NCBI GenBank assembly: GCA_902825945.1
Contig: CADECY010000052.1
Location: 1-49,834, forward strand
Direction: 5' to 3'
From: an uncultured Acidobacteriota bacterium
GTDB taxonomy: Bacteria > Acidobacteriota > Terriglobia > Bryobacterales > Bryobacteraceae
DNA: 49,834 bases
Positions 8,947 to 17,302 of this stretch are shown here, in pieces; within the stretch, counting starts at the first letter, position 1; every line of letters starts with the position of its first letter. The notes beneath the pieces are model-generated. The model searched no databases, had not been told where the DNA came from, and saw nothing but the letters and a program-made list of their open reading frames with translations. Position numbers and translations under genes: made by a program.

Positions 8947-10377
8947 CTACTTCGCCGTTACCGGCCCATCCGGAGTGCCCGGCTGCCGTTCACGCTTCGG
9001 GTCGTGATTCGGATTCGGCTTCGGCAACTGCGCACCCGTTTCCTGAAGCCACGCCTCCAGACGCTTGCGCATTGCCGCGGCCTTCACTGGCTGCGCGGAT
9101 GCGAGGTCGCGCTTCTCGCCGATATCGTCCTTCAGATTGTAGAGTTCGGCGTGGCTGTCCTCGAAGAAGAGGATCAGTTTGTCTTCTCCGTTGCGAATCG
9201 CCGCCGACGGCGTTCCGAGTTGCGGACTGTAGTGTGGATAGTGCCAGAAGACATCGCGATCAAGTCTGCGATTCCCCTTCAGCAGACCGGCGATGCTGCG
9301 CCCGTCGACCTTCGGGAGCGAGCCCGGGGGGAGCCCCGCGAGTTCGGCGATCGTCGGAGCGTAATCGACGCTGAGGACCGGAGTGTCGCACTTGCTTCCC
9401 GCTTTCGTCACGCCCGGCACGCGAGCCAGCGTGGGCACGCGAATGCCGCCTTCATAAAGATGCCCCTTGCCGAGCCGCAATGGAAGGTTCGATGTGACTG
9501 GCCGCTTCTTCCACTCGCGAGATGTCACGCCGCCATTGTCGGCCGTGAAGAAGACCGCGGTGTTGTCATCGACGCCGTGGTCCTTCAAGGCAGCGAGCAC
9601 GCGGCCCACGCTTTCGTCCATGCTTTCCACCATAGCGGCGTACTCGCCGTAGTTCTGCGGGTTGTCCGCCTTCGCCTTCGCGTCGTATTTGGCGACCTTC
9701 TCCGGCTTGCCTTCGATCGGCGTATGCACCGCGAAGTGCGGCAGATAGAGAAAGAACGGCCGGTCCTTGTTCTCCCGGATGAAGTTGACCGCGTGCGTGG
9801 TCAATCGATCGGTCAGGTAGTCGCCGGGCTCACCCTCCATCGGGATCTTTGTTTTCCACTTCGGGTAGAAAAAGCTCGAAGTCGATCCAGCCTCGTCGCC
9901 CGCGATCGAGACATCGAAACCCTGTTCGCTCGGCAGGTAGCCCTTCGTTCCGAGGTGCCATTTGCCGATACAAGCGGTGCGATATCCGTTGGCGCGCAGT
10001 GCCTCGGCGATCGTCACCTCCTCGAGCGGCAGTGCAAGCCGCGCGCTCGGCTGGATGACCTTGGTGAAGTGCAGCCGGTTGGTTGCGCCCTGAAGATGGG
10101 AGGTAACGTGCAGCCGCGCCGGATACTTGCCCGTCATCACGGCCGCGCGAGTGGGCGAGCAGACCGGACTCGACGAGTATCCGTTGGTGAAAGTCATGCC
10201 CGAACGGGCGAGCGAATCGATGTTTGGCGTCTCGTAGAAGGTGCTTCCGTTATAGCTGGTGTCCGTCCATCCGTAGTCATCGATCAGGATGAAGACGATA
10301 TTCTTCGGGCGCTTGCGCTGTGCGGCTAGCGGAGCCGCGGCAAGACTGGAGAGAAACTGACGGCGAGTCGTGCTCAT
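8947..10377 (-). CDS. Exported type I sulfatase (Cys-type)
   Basis: The product is 476 residues. The N-terminus (STTRRQFLSSLAAAPLAAQ) is a Tat-like signal. The alkaline-phosphatase-fold sulfatase core starts at KNIVFILIDDYGWTD, with metal-binding Asp33-Asp34. The active-site motif CSPTR begins at Cys73, the residue that formylglycine-generating enzyme converts to formylglycine. No maturase gene is visible in the window. Further conserved elements are GKWHLG and FFTADNGG. Likely to remove sulfate esters from a glycan or small metabolite in the periplasm. Its ATG overlaps the TGA of the upstream propeller gene (ATGA, 10374-10377), showing translational coupling. Confidence 0.92.
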   Translation of the reverse strand: MSTTRRQFLSSLAAAPLAAQRKRPKNIVFILIDDYGWTDTSYNGSTFYETPNIDSLARSGMTFTNGYSSSPVCSPTRAAVMTGKYPARLHVTSHLQGATNRLHFTKVIQPSARLALPLEEVTIAEALRANGYRTACIGKWHLGTKGYLPSEQGFDVSIAGDEAGSTSSFFYPKWKTKIPMEGEPGDYLTDRLTTHAVNFIRENKDRPFFLYLPHFAVHTPIEGKPEKVAKYDAKAKADNPQNYGEYAAMVESMDESVGRVLAALKDHGVDDNTAVFFTADNGGVTSREWKKRPVTSNLPLRLGKGHLYEGGIRVPTLARVPGVTKAGSKCDTPVLSVDYAPTIAELAGLPPGSLPKVDGRSIAGLLKGNRRLDRDVFWHYPHYSPQLGTPSAAIRNGEDKLILFFEDSHAELYNLKDDIGEKRDLASAQPVKAAAMRKRLEAWLQETGAQLPKPNPNHDPKRERQPGTPDGPVTAK

Positions 10378-11549
10378 TGCAGATCGGAGGTGTCGACGGT
10401 GTAGATATTCATTCTGCCACTTTCCTCAGAAGTGAACAGGATCCGCGAGCCATCGGCGTTCCACACCGGCCTCGGCTCGTTCAAGTACTTGCGCTGCGGA
10501 ATCCAGAGGCCCCAATTGCGGAACGGAAAGCGGCCATCGGCCGCGGGTTCCGGGCGCGATCCGAGCGGGATCGTCACCAGTTGCGTCTGCTTGCCGGTGC
10601 GCGTGTCGATGAGCGCGAGTCCGTTGCCCATATCGCCGCCATAGCAATCGGTCACGATCCAATGCGGCTTGGTGGGATGGTACGAAGGGTGTCCAGCGGA
10701 CACATGCTCCTTGGTGAGCCGCCGCTCCTCACCGGTGCGCGTGTCCACTTCGATTAGCGCTTGCGTGCTGTCCGGCTGAAGGCGGCGCACGAACATCACC
10801 CCCTTGCCATCGGGCCGCCAACTCGGATGATGCAGATCGGCGGCTAGATGCTTCAACTGACGCGACGGAATGTCGTAGAGGAACATTTCAACCAGCGACG
10901 GAAAGTCTTCAGTCGTGCGATGCACGATGATGATCTGTGCGCCTTTGGGATTGAAGCGGGTGTTCTGCAGTGCGCTGGGTTTATGCCCGAGCAGGTCCCG
11001 CCGCGGTGTCAACGCCACCGCACGTTCGAGCGTCACGAGTTGCTCATAGCGGTTGGTGGCGATGTCGTAGAGTCCCCATTCGCTGTTGCGGACGCACGAG
11101 ATCGTCTTGAAGTCCGGACTCGTGCGATTAGCCGCCACTGGCGTGTTGATGACCGTTTCGCGCCCGGTCGCCAGATCGACCATGTTGCTCCGGCTGTGAT
11201 AGACGGTCGCGCCGTTCGGCCCCCAGAACTGATTCACACCGGTGTGATAGTTGCCTTCGACCGTGCCCGAGATCTTGCGCTCGCCTGTGCCATCGACATT
11301 GCGGATCCAAAGCGAACCCGGATACTTGCCGGTCGCGGTGAGCTTGGAAACCGAATCGTCCATGCGGAAGAAGAGAATCCGCTTGCCTTCCGGATCCCAC
11401 GGTGAGATGTCGTAGTAGTGATGGTTCTCGTGCCGCCCGCTGACGTAGCGAGTAATCCTCCGGCCGGTCACCGGGTCGCCGAACTGTTCGATCGCTGGTT
11501 GTTGCGCGGCGGCCGTGACGGCCAGGAGGAAAAACGCTCTGAGCTTCAC
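10374..11549 (-). CDS. Exported beta-propeller, oligogalacturonate-lyase-like
   Basis: The product is 391 residues with a signal peptide (MKLRAFFLLAVTAAAQQ). It reads as a seven-bladed PD40/WD40-like propeller, with blades such as HHYYDISPWDPEGKRILFFR, TRFNPKGAQIIIVHR, HHPSWRPDGKGVMFVRR and RPVWNADGSRILFTSEESGR. The histidine-rich HENHHYY segment and overall length resemble the oligogalacturonate lyase family (PF14583), which cleaves unsaturated uronate dimers, but TolB-like non-enzymatic propellers look similar. The start is GTG at 11549, and the sequence GTGA overlaps the receptor's stop. Position between a receptor and a sulfatase supports a glycan-degrading role. Confidence 0.7.
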   Translation of the reverse strand: MKLRAFFLLAVTAAAQQPAIEQFGDPVTGRRITRYVSGRHENHHYYDISPWDPEGKRILFFRMDDSVSKLTATGKYPGSLWIRNVDGTGERKISGTVEGNYHTGVNQFWGPNGATVYHSRSNMVDLATGRETVINTPVAANRTSPDFKTISCVRNSEWGLYDIATNRYEQLVTLERAVALTPRRDLLGHKPSALQNTRFNPKGAQIIIVHRTTEDFPSLVEMFLYDIPSRQLKHLAADLHHPSWRPDGKGVMFVRRLQPDSTQALIEVDTRTGEERRLTKEHVSAGHPSYHPTKPHWIVTDCYGGDMGNGLALIDTRTGKQTQLVTIPLGSRPEPAADGRFPFRNWGLWIPQRKYLNEPRPVWNADGSRILFTSEESGRMNIYTVDTSDLQ

Positions 11550-14500
11550 CAGAGCAATTTTAGTCCGAACTGGACCTGCCGCGGAGAGTTCGCCTGACTG
11601 GTGATGACGCCAAAGGTGTTCGACGTGACTCCCGTGCTCGGGCCGCCGAATTCAACGCGGTTGAATGCATTGAAGAACTCGGCGCGGAACTGCGCTGTGT
11701 ACCGCTCCTTGAAGCGGAACTCCTTGAACAGCGAGAGATCGTAGTTGCGGATCCGCGGGTTGCGCACATCCGGCAGGTAGCGCGACAGGTTGCCGAAGGT
11801 GAAAGCGGCGGGCTGGCTGTACACGGAGGGATCGAAATAGGCGTTGAGACGGTCCTGAATCCGGCCCGTCTTGAGTCCGCTGCGCCCGTTGTTGTTCGGC
11901 TGGGTGCGCGCGCCGAACAGGCCGGCGGTGTTGTTGGCCGAGAGGGCGACCGGCAGGACTGACTGATAGGTGACGATGCCGTTCATCTGCCAACCACCGA
12001 GGATGAAATCGGTGATCGTGGAATTGCCCGGGTTAAGGGCCTTGCCGCGGCACACCGGCAGTTCGTAGAGCACGCTCGTGACGAAGCGGTGAGCGACATC
12101 TTGAGCGGCGAGGGCGCGGCTGGCCGCGACATCGTAGGTGTTCTGGTGGCTGTCGCCGGTGTCGAGGAGCTTCGACCATGTATAGCTGCCTTCGAACAGG
12201 AATCCGCGCGAGAAGCGGCGCTTGAACGTGTTCTGCATGGCGTGATAGATCGAGTTGGAGCCAGCGTCGTAGAGCGGCTGCACGTCGGTGAACTGCGGAT
12301 ATGGACGCAGCAGTTGTCCACGCGCGATCGTGCGTGAGAGATGCACTCCGTTGTTCACGATGCCGAAGAAGGGATTCGGCACCGCCTGATTCAATTGCGA
12401 ACCGAGCGCGAGGTGGCGCGGGTCCAGTTGGTTCAGCTCCATGCCGCCTTCGCCGCTCCGGCTCAAGTAGAGTCCGCGATTGGCGACGTACGCCGATTCG
12501 AGCAGAATGCCACCGGGTAGTTCGCGCTGAATCGTGAAGTTGCCCATGATGTTCCAGGGCGAGGGAGAGTACGGCAGGAACGCCTGTAGGTTCGCGCCCG
12601 CTTGCGTGAGAAGTCCGTCAGCCGGACCAGGTACGGCGCGGAAGCCCTCCGGATAGGGATTCGACAAGCGATTGAAGGGCGTGATGCCATCGGTCGTTGT
12701 GACCCACGGATACTCGACTCGGAAGCCGAACGGACCGACGGTGCCTTGTGCGTTCTGGCGTGACGGTCCGAAGAAGTGTCCATAGGCGGCGCGAATCACC
12801 GTCTTCGAATCGAGCTGATAGGCGAGCCCTATGCGCGGCGCGAAGTTGTTCAGATCCCTCTGGAACTGGGTGCGCGGGTTGCCATCTACGCCGACGAAGC
12901 GGACGCCGCCCCGCAGTTCGCCGAGTCCCGGAACCTTGCCGCTGAGGGGTGAGATGGCCGCGGTGTCGAACCAGTTCATGCGGTCGTAGCGCTCGGTGCG
13001 CGGCAGGTCGAGATCGTAGCGGACTCCGAGGTTGAGCGTTAGCTTCTGCGTGATTCGCCAATCGTCCTGGAAGTAAAAGCCGTGATAGAAGCTCTGCGCG
13101 GCGACATTCTTCCAGTTGCGGATGAGAACATTTCCGCTGGTTCCCGTGCCGAGGAGCAACGACGCGATGCTGTGTCCCGCGGTGGCGCTCGCGGTGTTCG
13201 GATTCGGGCCTTGCGTAAAGGCGGCGGAGAAATTGAATGTCCCGGCCGACCTCGCTTCCCACACGTTGGCGCGAATCAGCCGGCCTTCCCATCCGGCCTT
13301 CAGCGTGTGATTGCCCTTGATCGTGGAGAGGTTCGAAAGCAGGGTGAACGTATTGAAGGTCGAATAGCGGTGATCGTTGCCGCCGAGGCTGATGAAGCCG
13401 CTCGGACCGATGCGGGGAAACATCTGGCGGTCCACCGCCGTATCGACCGAGGCGGGCAGACCCAGGCTCGACGGCTTGAAGCCGAGGCCCTGGTTGTCAT
13501 AGTTGAAAATCGAGCGCGATACGCCGAATCGCGAGGTGAGCACGGTGTTCGAGGTGAGCGTGTTGGTGTAGTCGATCGAAGCGGACGGCTGCTTCACTCC
13601 TTGCTCGACGCGGCCTTCCGCGATGGTGAGGTCCTGCGGGAAGAACATCGCGGGTGAGTCGAGATTCTCGCGCCACGAGAGGCGGCCGAACAGGCGCTGC
13701 CGATCGGTGAGATTCTGATCGATTCGAGCATCGATCTGATTCTGATTGAATGACCGCGAGCCCGTGTTGAAGAAGTTGTTCAGTTGCGTGACGGCGCTCG
13801 TGACCGTATTCGCTTCCGGATAATACTTGATCGAGTTGCGCGCCACGGGATCGAACATCGCGGCGGGAATCGCGTTGCCGGGGAATGGGTCGCGGACAAA
13901 GCCGGTGCCTTGCGCGCGCGTGCTGAACGGGTCGAACACGACGATCGGCTGGCCGTTGGCGGCGCGCGTCTCGCTGAAGTTGCCGTTGCGCTGGAGCGTG
14001 GTGGGAACCGACCCCGTGGTGTTCGACAAGCTCCGTTCGCGCAGTCCTTCGTAGCTCCCGAGGAAGAAGGTTTTGTTCTTGCGAATGGGCCCGTTGACCA
14101 TCGCTCCGAACTGATTCCGTTTGAAGCTGCCGAGGGCGCGCCCGTTGCGGTTATTGAAGAAGTCGTTGGCGTCGAGCTTGGAATTGCGAAGGAACTCGAA
14201 CAGGCTGCCATGCAGATCGTTGGTGCCGGACTTGTAGACGACATTCACGATGCCGCCATTGCTGCGGCCGAACTCGGCCGAGTAGTTGGCTCCCATCACC
14301 TTGAATTCGGCGATCGCCTCGACAGGCGGAAACGTCGAGTTTCCGGAGAATCCGTTCACCGTGGGATGCGCCGTGCTCACGCCATCGACCAGGATGTCGA
14401 GCATCGAGTTGCGCGCGCCGTTGATTCCGTAGCCGGTGCTGTAGGTGGTGCTGACGCTGCCCGTGACGCCGGGCGTCAGATAGAGCAGCGAGAAGACGTT

Positions 14501-14935
14501 GCGCGTGTTGAGCGGAAGCTCGGTGATCCGCTTGTTGTCCACCGCCTTGCCGAGCGTCGAGGTGACGGTTTCGAGAATCGACGCGTCGGCCACGACTTCG
14601 ACCGATTCCGAGACCGTGCCGACATCGAGGCGGACATCGACCGTGGCGGTCTGTGAGATCGCGAGTCCGATGCCCTTCTGCGTGAAGCGTTTGAAGCCTT
14701 GCGCCGAGACCTCGATCGCGTATTCGCCGCGAGGAAGCTCGTTGAAGACGTAGTTTCCGTCGGTGTTCGTCCTTGCGGCAACGATGCGGTTGGTGCCCGC
14801 TTCCACCGCCTTCACCTCGGCGTTGGCGACGACCGCGCCGGTTGAGTCGGTAACGGTTCCGACGATACGTCCGGTGAACGACTGGGCCGCGGCAACGGCG
14901 GCGATCATCAAAGCAAAAGCAACGTGGCGTTTCAT
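11546..14935 (-). CDS. TonB-dependent receptor with carboxypeptidase-like N-terminal domain (Oar-like)
   Basis: The start at 14935 gives 1129 residues: MKRHVAFALMIAAVAAAQ is a signal peptide and a strong GGGGAGGG site lies just upstream; the longer in-frame N-terminus looks non-coding. Residues about 20-105 are a carboxypeptidase-regulatory-like beta domain (GRIVGTVTDSTGAVVANAEV), then a plug (ITELPLNTRNVFSLLYLTPG; GANYSAEFGRSNGGIVNVV), then a long beta-barrel ending in FGLKLLW, with the terminal aromatic residue usual for outer-membrane proteins. It heads the six-gene operon, so it is the likely importer of whatever the sulfatase and lyase-like protein act on. The substrate cannot be read from the sequence. 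Confidence 0.92.
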   Translation of the reverse strand: MKRHVAFALMIAAVAAAQSFTGRIVGTVTDSTGAVVANAEVKAVEAGTNRIVAARTNTDGNYVFNELPRGEYAIEVSAQGFKRFTQKGIGLAISQTATVDVRLDVGTVSESVEVVADASILETVTSTLGKAVDNKRITELPLNTRNVFSLLYLTPGVTGSVSTTYSTGYGINGARNSMLDILVDGVSTAHPTVNGFSGNSTFPPVEAIAEFKVMGANYSAEFGRSNGGIVNVVYKSGTNDLHGSLFEFLRNSKLDANDFFNNRNGRALGSFKRNQFGAMVNGPIRKNKTFFLGSYEGLRERSLSNTTGSVPTTLQRNGNFSETRAANGQPIVVFDPFSTRAQGTGFVRDPFPGNAIPAAMFDPVARNSIKYYPEANTVTSAVTQLNNFFNTGSRSFNQNQIDARIDQNLTDRQRLFGRLSWRENLDSPAMFFPQDLTIAEGRVEQGVKQPSASIDYTNTLTSNTVLTSRFGVSRSIFNYDNQGLGFKPSSLGLPASVDTAVDRQMFPRIGPSGFISLGGNDHRYSTFNTFTLLSNLSTIKGNHTLKAGWEGRLIRANVWEARSAGTFNFSAAFTQGPNPNTASATAGHSIASLLLGTGTSGNVLIRNWKNVAAQSFYHGFYFQDDWRITQKLTLNLGVRYDLDLPRTERYDRMNWFDTAAISPLSGKVPGLGELRGGVRFVGVDGNPRTQFQRDLNNFAPRIGLAYQLDSKTVIRAAYGHFFGPSRQNAQGTVGPFGFRVEYPWVTTTDGITPFNRLSNPYPEGFRAVPGPADGLLTQAGANLQAFLPYSPSPWNIMGNFTIQRELPGGILLESAYVANRGLYLSRSGEGGMELNQLDPRHLALGSQLNQAVPNPFFGIVNNGVHLSRTIARGQLLRPYPQFTDVQPLYDAGSNSIYHAMQNTFKRRFSRGFLFEGSYTWSKLLDTGDSHQNTYDVAASRALAAQDVAHRFVTSVLYELPVCRGKALNPGNSTITDFILGGWQMNGIVTYQSVLPVALSANNTAGLFGARTQPNNNGRSGLKTGRIQDRLNAYFDPSVYSQPAAFTFGNLSRYLPDVRNPRIRNYDLSLFKEFRFKERYTAQFRAEFFNAFNRVEFGGPSTGVTSNTFGVITSQANSPRQVQFGLKLLW

Positions 14936-14958
14936 AGACCCTCCCCTTTCAGCGTTCA

Positions 14959-14964
14959 ATTGTA
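14959..14964 (-). promoter_or_regulatory. Candidate -10 (TACAAT) for the six-gene operon
   Basis: On the minus strand TACAAT lies 24 nt before the receptor ATG, leaving room for the strong GGGGAGGG ribosome site. No good -35 sits at 16-18 nt; a GTGACA is only 10 nt upstream of it. Confidence 0.35.
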
Positions 14965-15286
14965 GCCCGAATGCTGTCACTCCATCAGCGCTCGGACCTT
15001 CGAACCAGACGCTGCTTTCGCACCATTTCCCGGTCCCCCGCTCCGCAGGAGCGCGGAAGGGGCGGACGGCATCCATGGCGTCCCGATTGGCCTCGGGTGC
15101 GCATGAGAGACCGGACGATGGCGCGGACCAAGGGGAGCCAGTCATCGTCTTCGGGCGCAGTTGTGGCGCGGTTAGCGTCCGCGTTGCCGGACCTGCGCAC
15201 AGGCGGGTTAGGGCCAGCGATTCGATCTTGGCGTTGGGGTTGGCACGGTGTCAGTGGGCAGGAAGACGAGCAACTTGACGACGATT

Positions 15287-15335
15287 GCGCCTGATCGCCG
15301 CGATTTTCTGATGACCGCAGTTGGCGATCAGGCGC
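15287..15335. repeat. Perfect 13-bp inverted repeat
   Basis: GCGCCTGATCGCC at 15287-15299 pairs with GGCGATCAGGCGC at 15323-15335 across a 23-nt loop. No T-run follows on either strand, so a classical terminator is unlikely. It could be a two-site operator or an RNA structure, about 100 nt upstream of the TTGACA box. Confidence 0.6.
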
Positions 15336-15441
15336 GGAGGCGGGGCAGCGCTACGGCCCGAAGCGAGCCAGGAGCGGCGGAACTCGAGTTCGGTGGTGGA
15401 AGGTAATTTCTCGCGGCGAAGCAGGCGAAGCAAAATAAAGC

Positions 15442-15470
15442 TTGACACTTGAGTAGAGATCGCGTAGAAC
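15442..15470 (+). promoter_or_regulatory. Sigma-70 promoter for the exported protein at 15501
   Basis: A perfect TTGACA (15442-15447) is followed after 17 nt by TAGAAC (15465-15470). An AAGGAGG lies at about 15481-15487, in front of the ATG at 15501. This is a conventional leader with a Shine-Dalgarno site. Confidence 0.6.
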
Positions 15471-15500
15471 TGTTAGACACAAGGAGGCTCCACGTTCAAC

Positions 15501-16019
15501 ATGAACATTAAGAGCATTAGATTCGCTGCCGTGGTATTGTCCACGATCTTGGCAGCGCCAGCCAGCTTTGCATTTCCTGCCTGTGATAGTTTCGGGCAGG
15601 ACTGGAATATCAATTTGGGGGCGTTCGGGGGGGCTTTCCCCGGCGCACTCGTCATCAGCGGATGCCGCGATTGCAACCAGAGTCTCGGTTGCGGCGCGAC
15701 GTTAGCACTCGATGGTGCGGCCACAATCACGCAGGGAGCGGGCGGAGCAGCATTTACCACCATGTGGTCCATGACTGCTTTTCGGCCCGGAAGCGGGTCT
15801 TGCGTCAGCACTCACTGGAACGGTTCTCTGAGGGCCGGTGCTCTCAGTTTGGCCGGGACGGTTAGCAACGAATTCGGTCCGTTCGGGGCGATGACGATCA
15901 CGCTCGGCTCGGCTTGCGGAGCGTCGGCGGTGTCCGGTGCTGATCCGGCCAATAGTGCCGTCAGCCGTTGGTCCGCTTCCCCGGCCGACGCTAGCGGCGG
16001 CGGGTTCATCGTTCCGTAG
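15501..16019 (+). CDS. Small exported cysteine-containing protein, unknown function
   Basis: The product is 172 residues and is not a family I recognise. MNIKSIRFAAVVLSTILAAP with ASFAF after it is a standard Sec signal peptide. The mature part (about 147 residues) is rich in Gly, Ala and Ser and has six cysteines (in PACDS, SGCRDC, LGCGA, GSCVS, SACGA), suggesting up to three disulfides. The gene has its own promoter and a strong ribosome site. It sits about 80 nt before another exported protein and could be co-transcribed with it. A secreted structural or binding protein is possible, but nothing in the sequence decides this. Confidence 0.7.
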   Translation: MNIKSIRFAAVVLSTILAAPASFAFPACDSFGQDWNINLGAFGGAFPGALVISGCRDCNQSLGCGATLALDGAATITQGAGGAAFTTMWSMTAFRPGSGSCVSTHWNGSLRAGALSLAGTVSNEFGPFGAMTITLGSACGASAVSGADPANSAVSRWSASPADASGGGFIVP

Positions 16020-16097
16020 TTGGACTTGCGGTGTTCTTTTGGGCGAACCGGCCTCTATCATGGGGCCGATTCGCTTGCTGTTTAACGGAGGAAAAAC

Positions 16098-16940
16098 GTG
16101 AGAATATTGCCGCGGATTGCCGGGCTGAGCCTTTCCGCTCTCACCTTTTCGCAAACGCCAGTAACTGTTGGAGTTCAAGCGCCCAAGCCCCCTGTAGCGA
16201 GCCCCGCTCGAGCAGACGCAGCTAGCCGGGCCAAGGCGGTCTCCATCCTTGCCCGGGCGCGTGAGGCGGCTGGCGGCGTTAAGAATCTTCAAGCGGTTCG
16301 AGACTTTTCGCGGACGCTGGAGCTGACGCAGACGAACGGCGGAATGAAGGCCACACAAACCCAGGAAGCGATCTATCCTGGCACGTTGCGGCTGGTGAAT
16401 TCCATCGGTCCGCTTGGACAGGGAAAGGTCACCGCGTATTTTGACGCCGGAGGTACCGGATGGATGAAGTCGCCCGTCGCCTTCGATGCGCGCCTGCCCC
16501 CGTGGCAAATGCGCGCGGCGCAGCAGGACCTGATGCGGCCCCTGGAATGGCTGCTACTCAGCGACCTTCGCGGTGAGCGCAGTGTCGCCTTTATCGAGCG
16601 CCGCGAGGTGCAGGGAAGGCTGTCGGACGGAGTTGAGATTTCCGACAAGGACGCCGGAACACTGAGGCTGTGGCTCGAAGTCAAGAGCGGTGACCCAGTG
16701 GCACTCCAGTATCGCCGAGTCGGCCCGAAAGGGGATCGCGAGCAGATCGTGGACTATTTCAGCGATTTCTTCGCGCTGAATGGAGTCCGAACTCCGCGCA
16801 AGATCAGCACAAAGAGTGATGGTCAGCCGTACATGGAGTCGCTCGTCACCCGTCTCGAATATAACCAAGGGCTTCAACAGAGCAAGTTGAGCGCGGTGCC
16901 CGAGACGCCGCCCGCGGAAGCGGATCAGAAGAAGCAGTAG
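16098..16940 (+). CDS. Exported LolA-like / lipoprotein-sorting-like protein
   Basis: The product is 280 residues from a GTG start with a good GGAGG site 7 nt upstream. The N-terminus (MRILPRIAGLSLSALTFSQ) is a signal peptide. From about residue 48 the sequence (ILARAREAAGGVKNLQAV) is typical of acidobacterial proteins related to outer-membrane lipoprotein-sorting factors: a half-barrel of beta strands with FDAGGTGWMKSP, LRLWLEVKSGDPVALQYRR and VDYFSDFFALNGVRTPRKI. No lipobox is present. Such proteins carry lipoprotein acyl chains or other hydrophobic ligands in the periplasm; the exact role here is unknown. The C-terminal 20 residues are a polar, probably disordered tail. Confidence 0.6.
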   Translation: MRILPRIAGLSLSALTFSQTPVTVGVQAPKPPVASPARADAASRAKAVSILARAREAAGGVKNLQAVRDFSRTLELTQTNGGMKATQTQEAIYPGTLRLVNSIGPLGQGKVTAYFDAGGTGWMKSPVAFDARLPPWQMRAAQQDLMRPLEWLLLSDLRGERSVAFIERREVQGRLSDGVEISDKDAGTLRLWLEVKSGDPVALQYRRVGPKGDREQIVDYFSDFFALNGVRTPRKISTKSDGQPYMESLVTRLEYNQGLQQSKLSAVPETPPAEADQKKQ

Positions 16941-17302
16941 CCGCAGGGCTGCCGCTTCTTCTCCATGACCAAGTAGATTGCGTCGAGCCGAATCGCGGTT
17001 TCGGAGCGCGCGCTAACCGTGAGCGTCGACACGCTCGCGGTAAGGGCTTCGCACCGATGATGAAATCATCAATCTTGCCGCCGCCATCGCAATAACCGCC
17101 GCGATGCTTCCCTATCTATGGAGTCAGCCTCGCCAGAGGTGTCGGCTACCTGTCGGCTGGATGAGATCCGCCAAGGAAGCGCCTAGCAATCGAGGCGCAC
17201 CGCCACATCGCCGCGCGCTTCGCGGAGGTGACCGTCGCTTCGAAATCAGCGGGTCATTCCTCGCACGCGGCCGATCCGGTGTTCCGCCCGGAAGCCCCGG
17301 AC
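16941..17302. other. 362-bp gap between convergent genes
   Basis: No supported gene. The left part contains two hairpins (17016-17041 and GATGAT/ATCATC at 17056-17070). The right part, 17100-17300, is GC-rich and shows nothing recognisable. Confidence 0.55.
17016..17041 (+). terminator. Hairpin between convergent genes
   Basis: ACCGTGAGCGT (17016-17026) pairs with ACGCTCGCGGT (17031-17041) around a CGAC loop, 11 pairs with one wobble. There is no T-tract, so it may only aid termination. Confidence 0.35.

Larger units (their letters stand above)
14936..15500. other. 565-bp intergenic region between divergent transcripts
   Basis: No convincing gene was found. The region holds a candidate operon promoter at its left end, a perfect 13-bp inverted repeat (15287-15335), and a good promoter plus AAGGAGG site for the gene at 15501. 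The middle (about 14990-15280) shows nothing recognisable. Confidence 0.6.
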
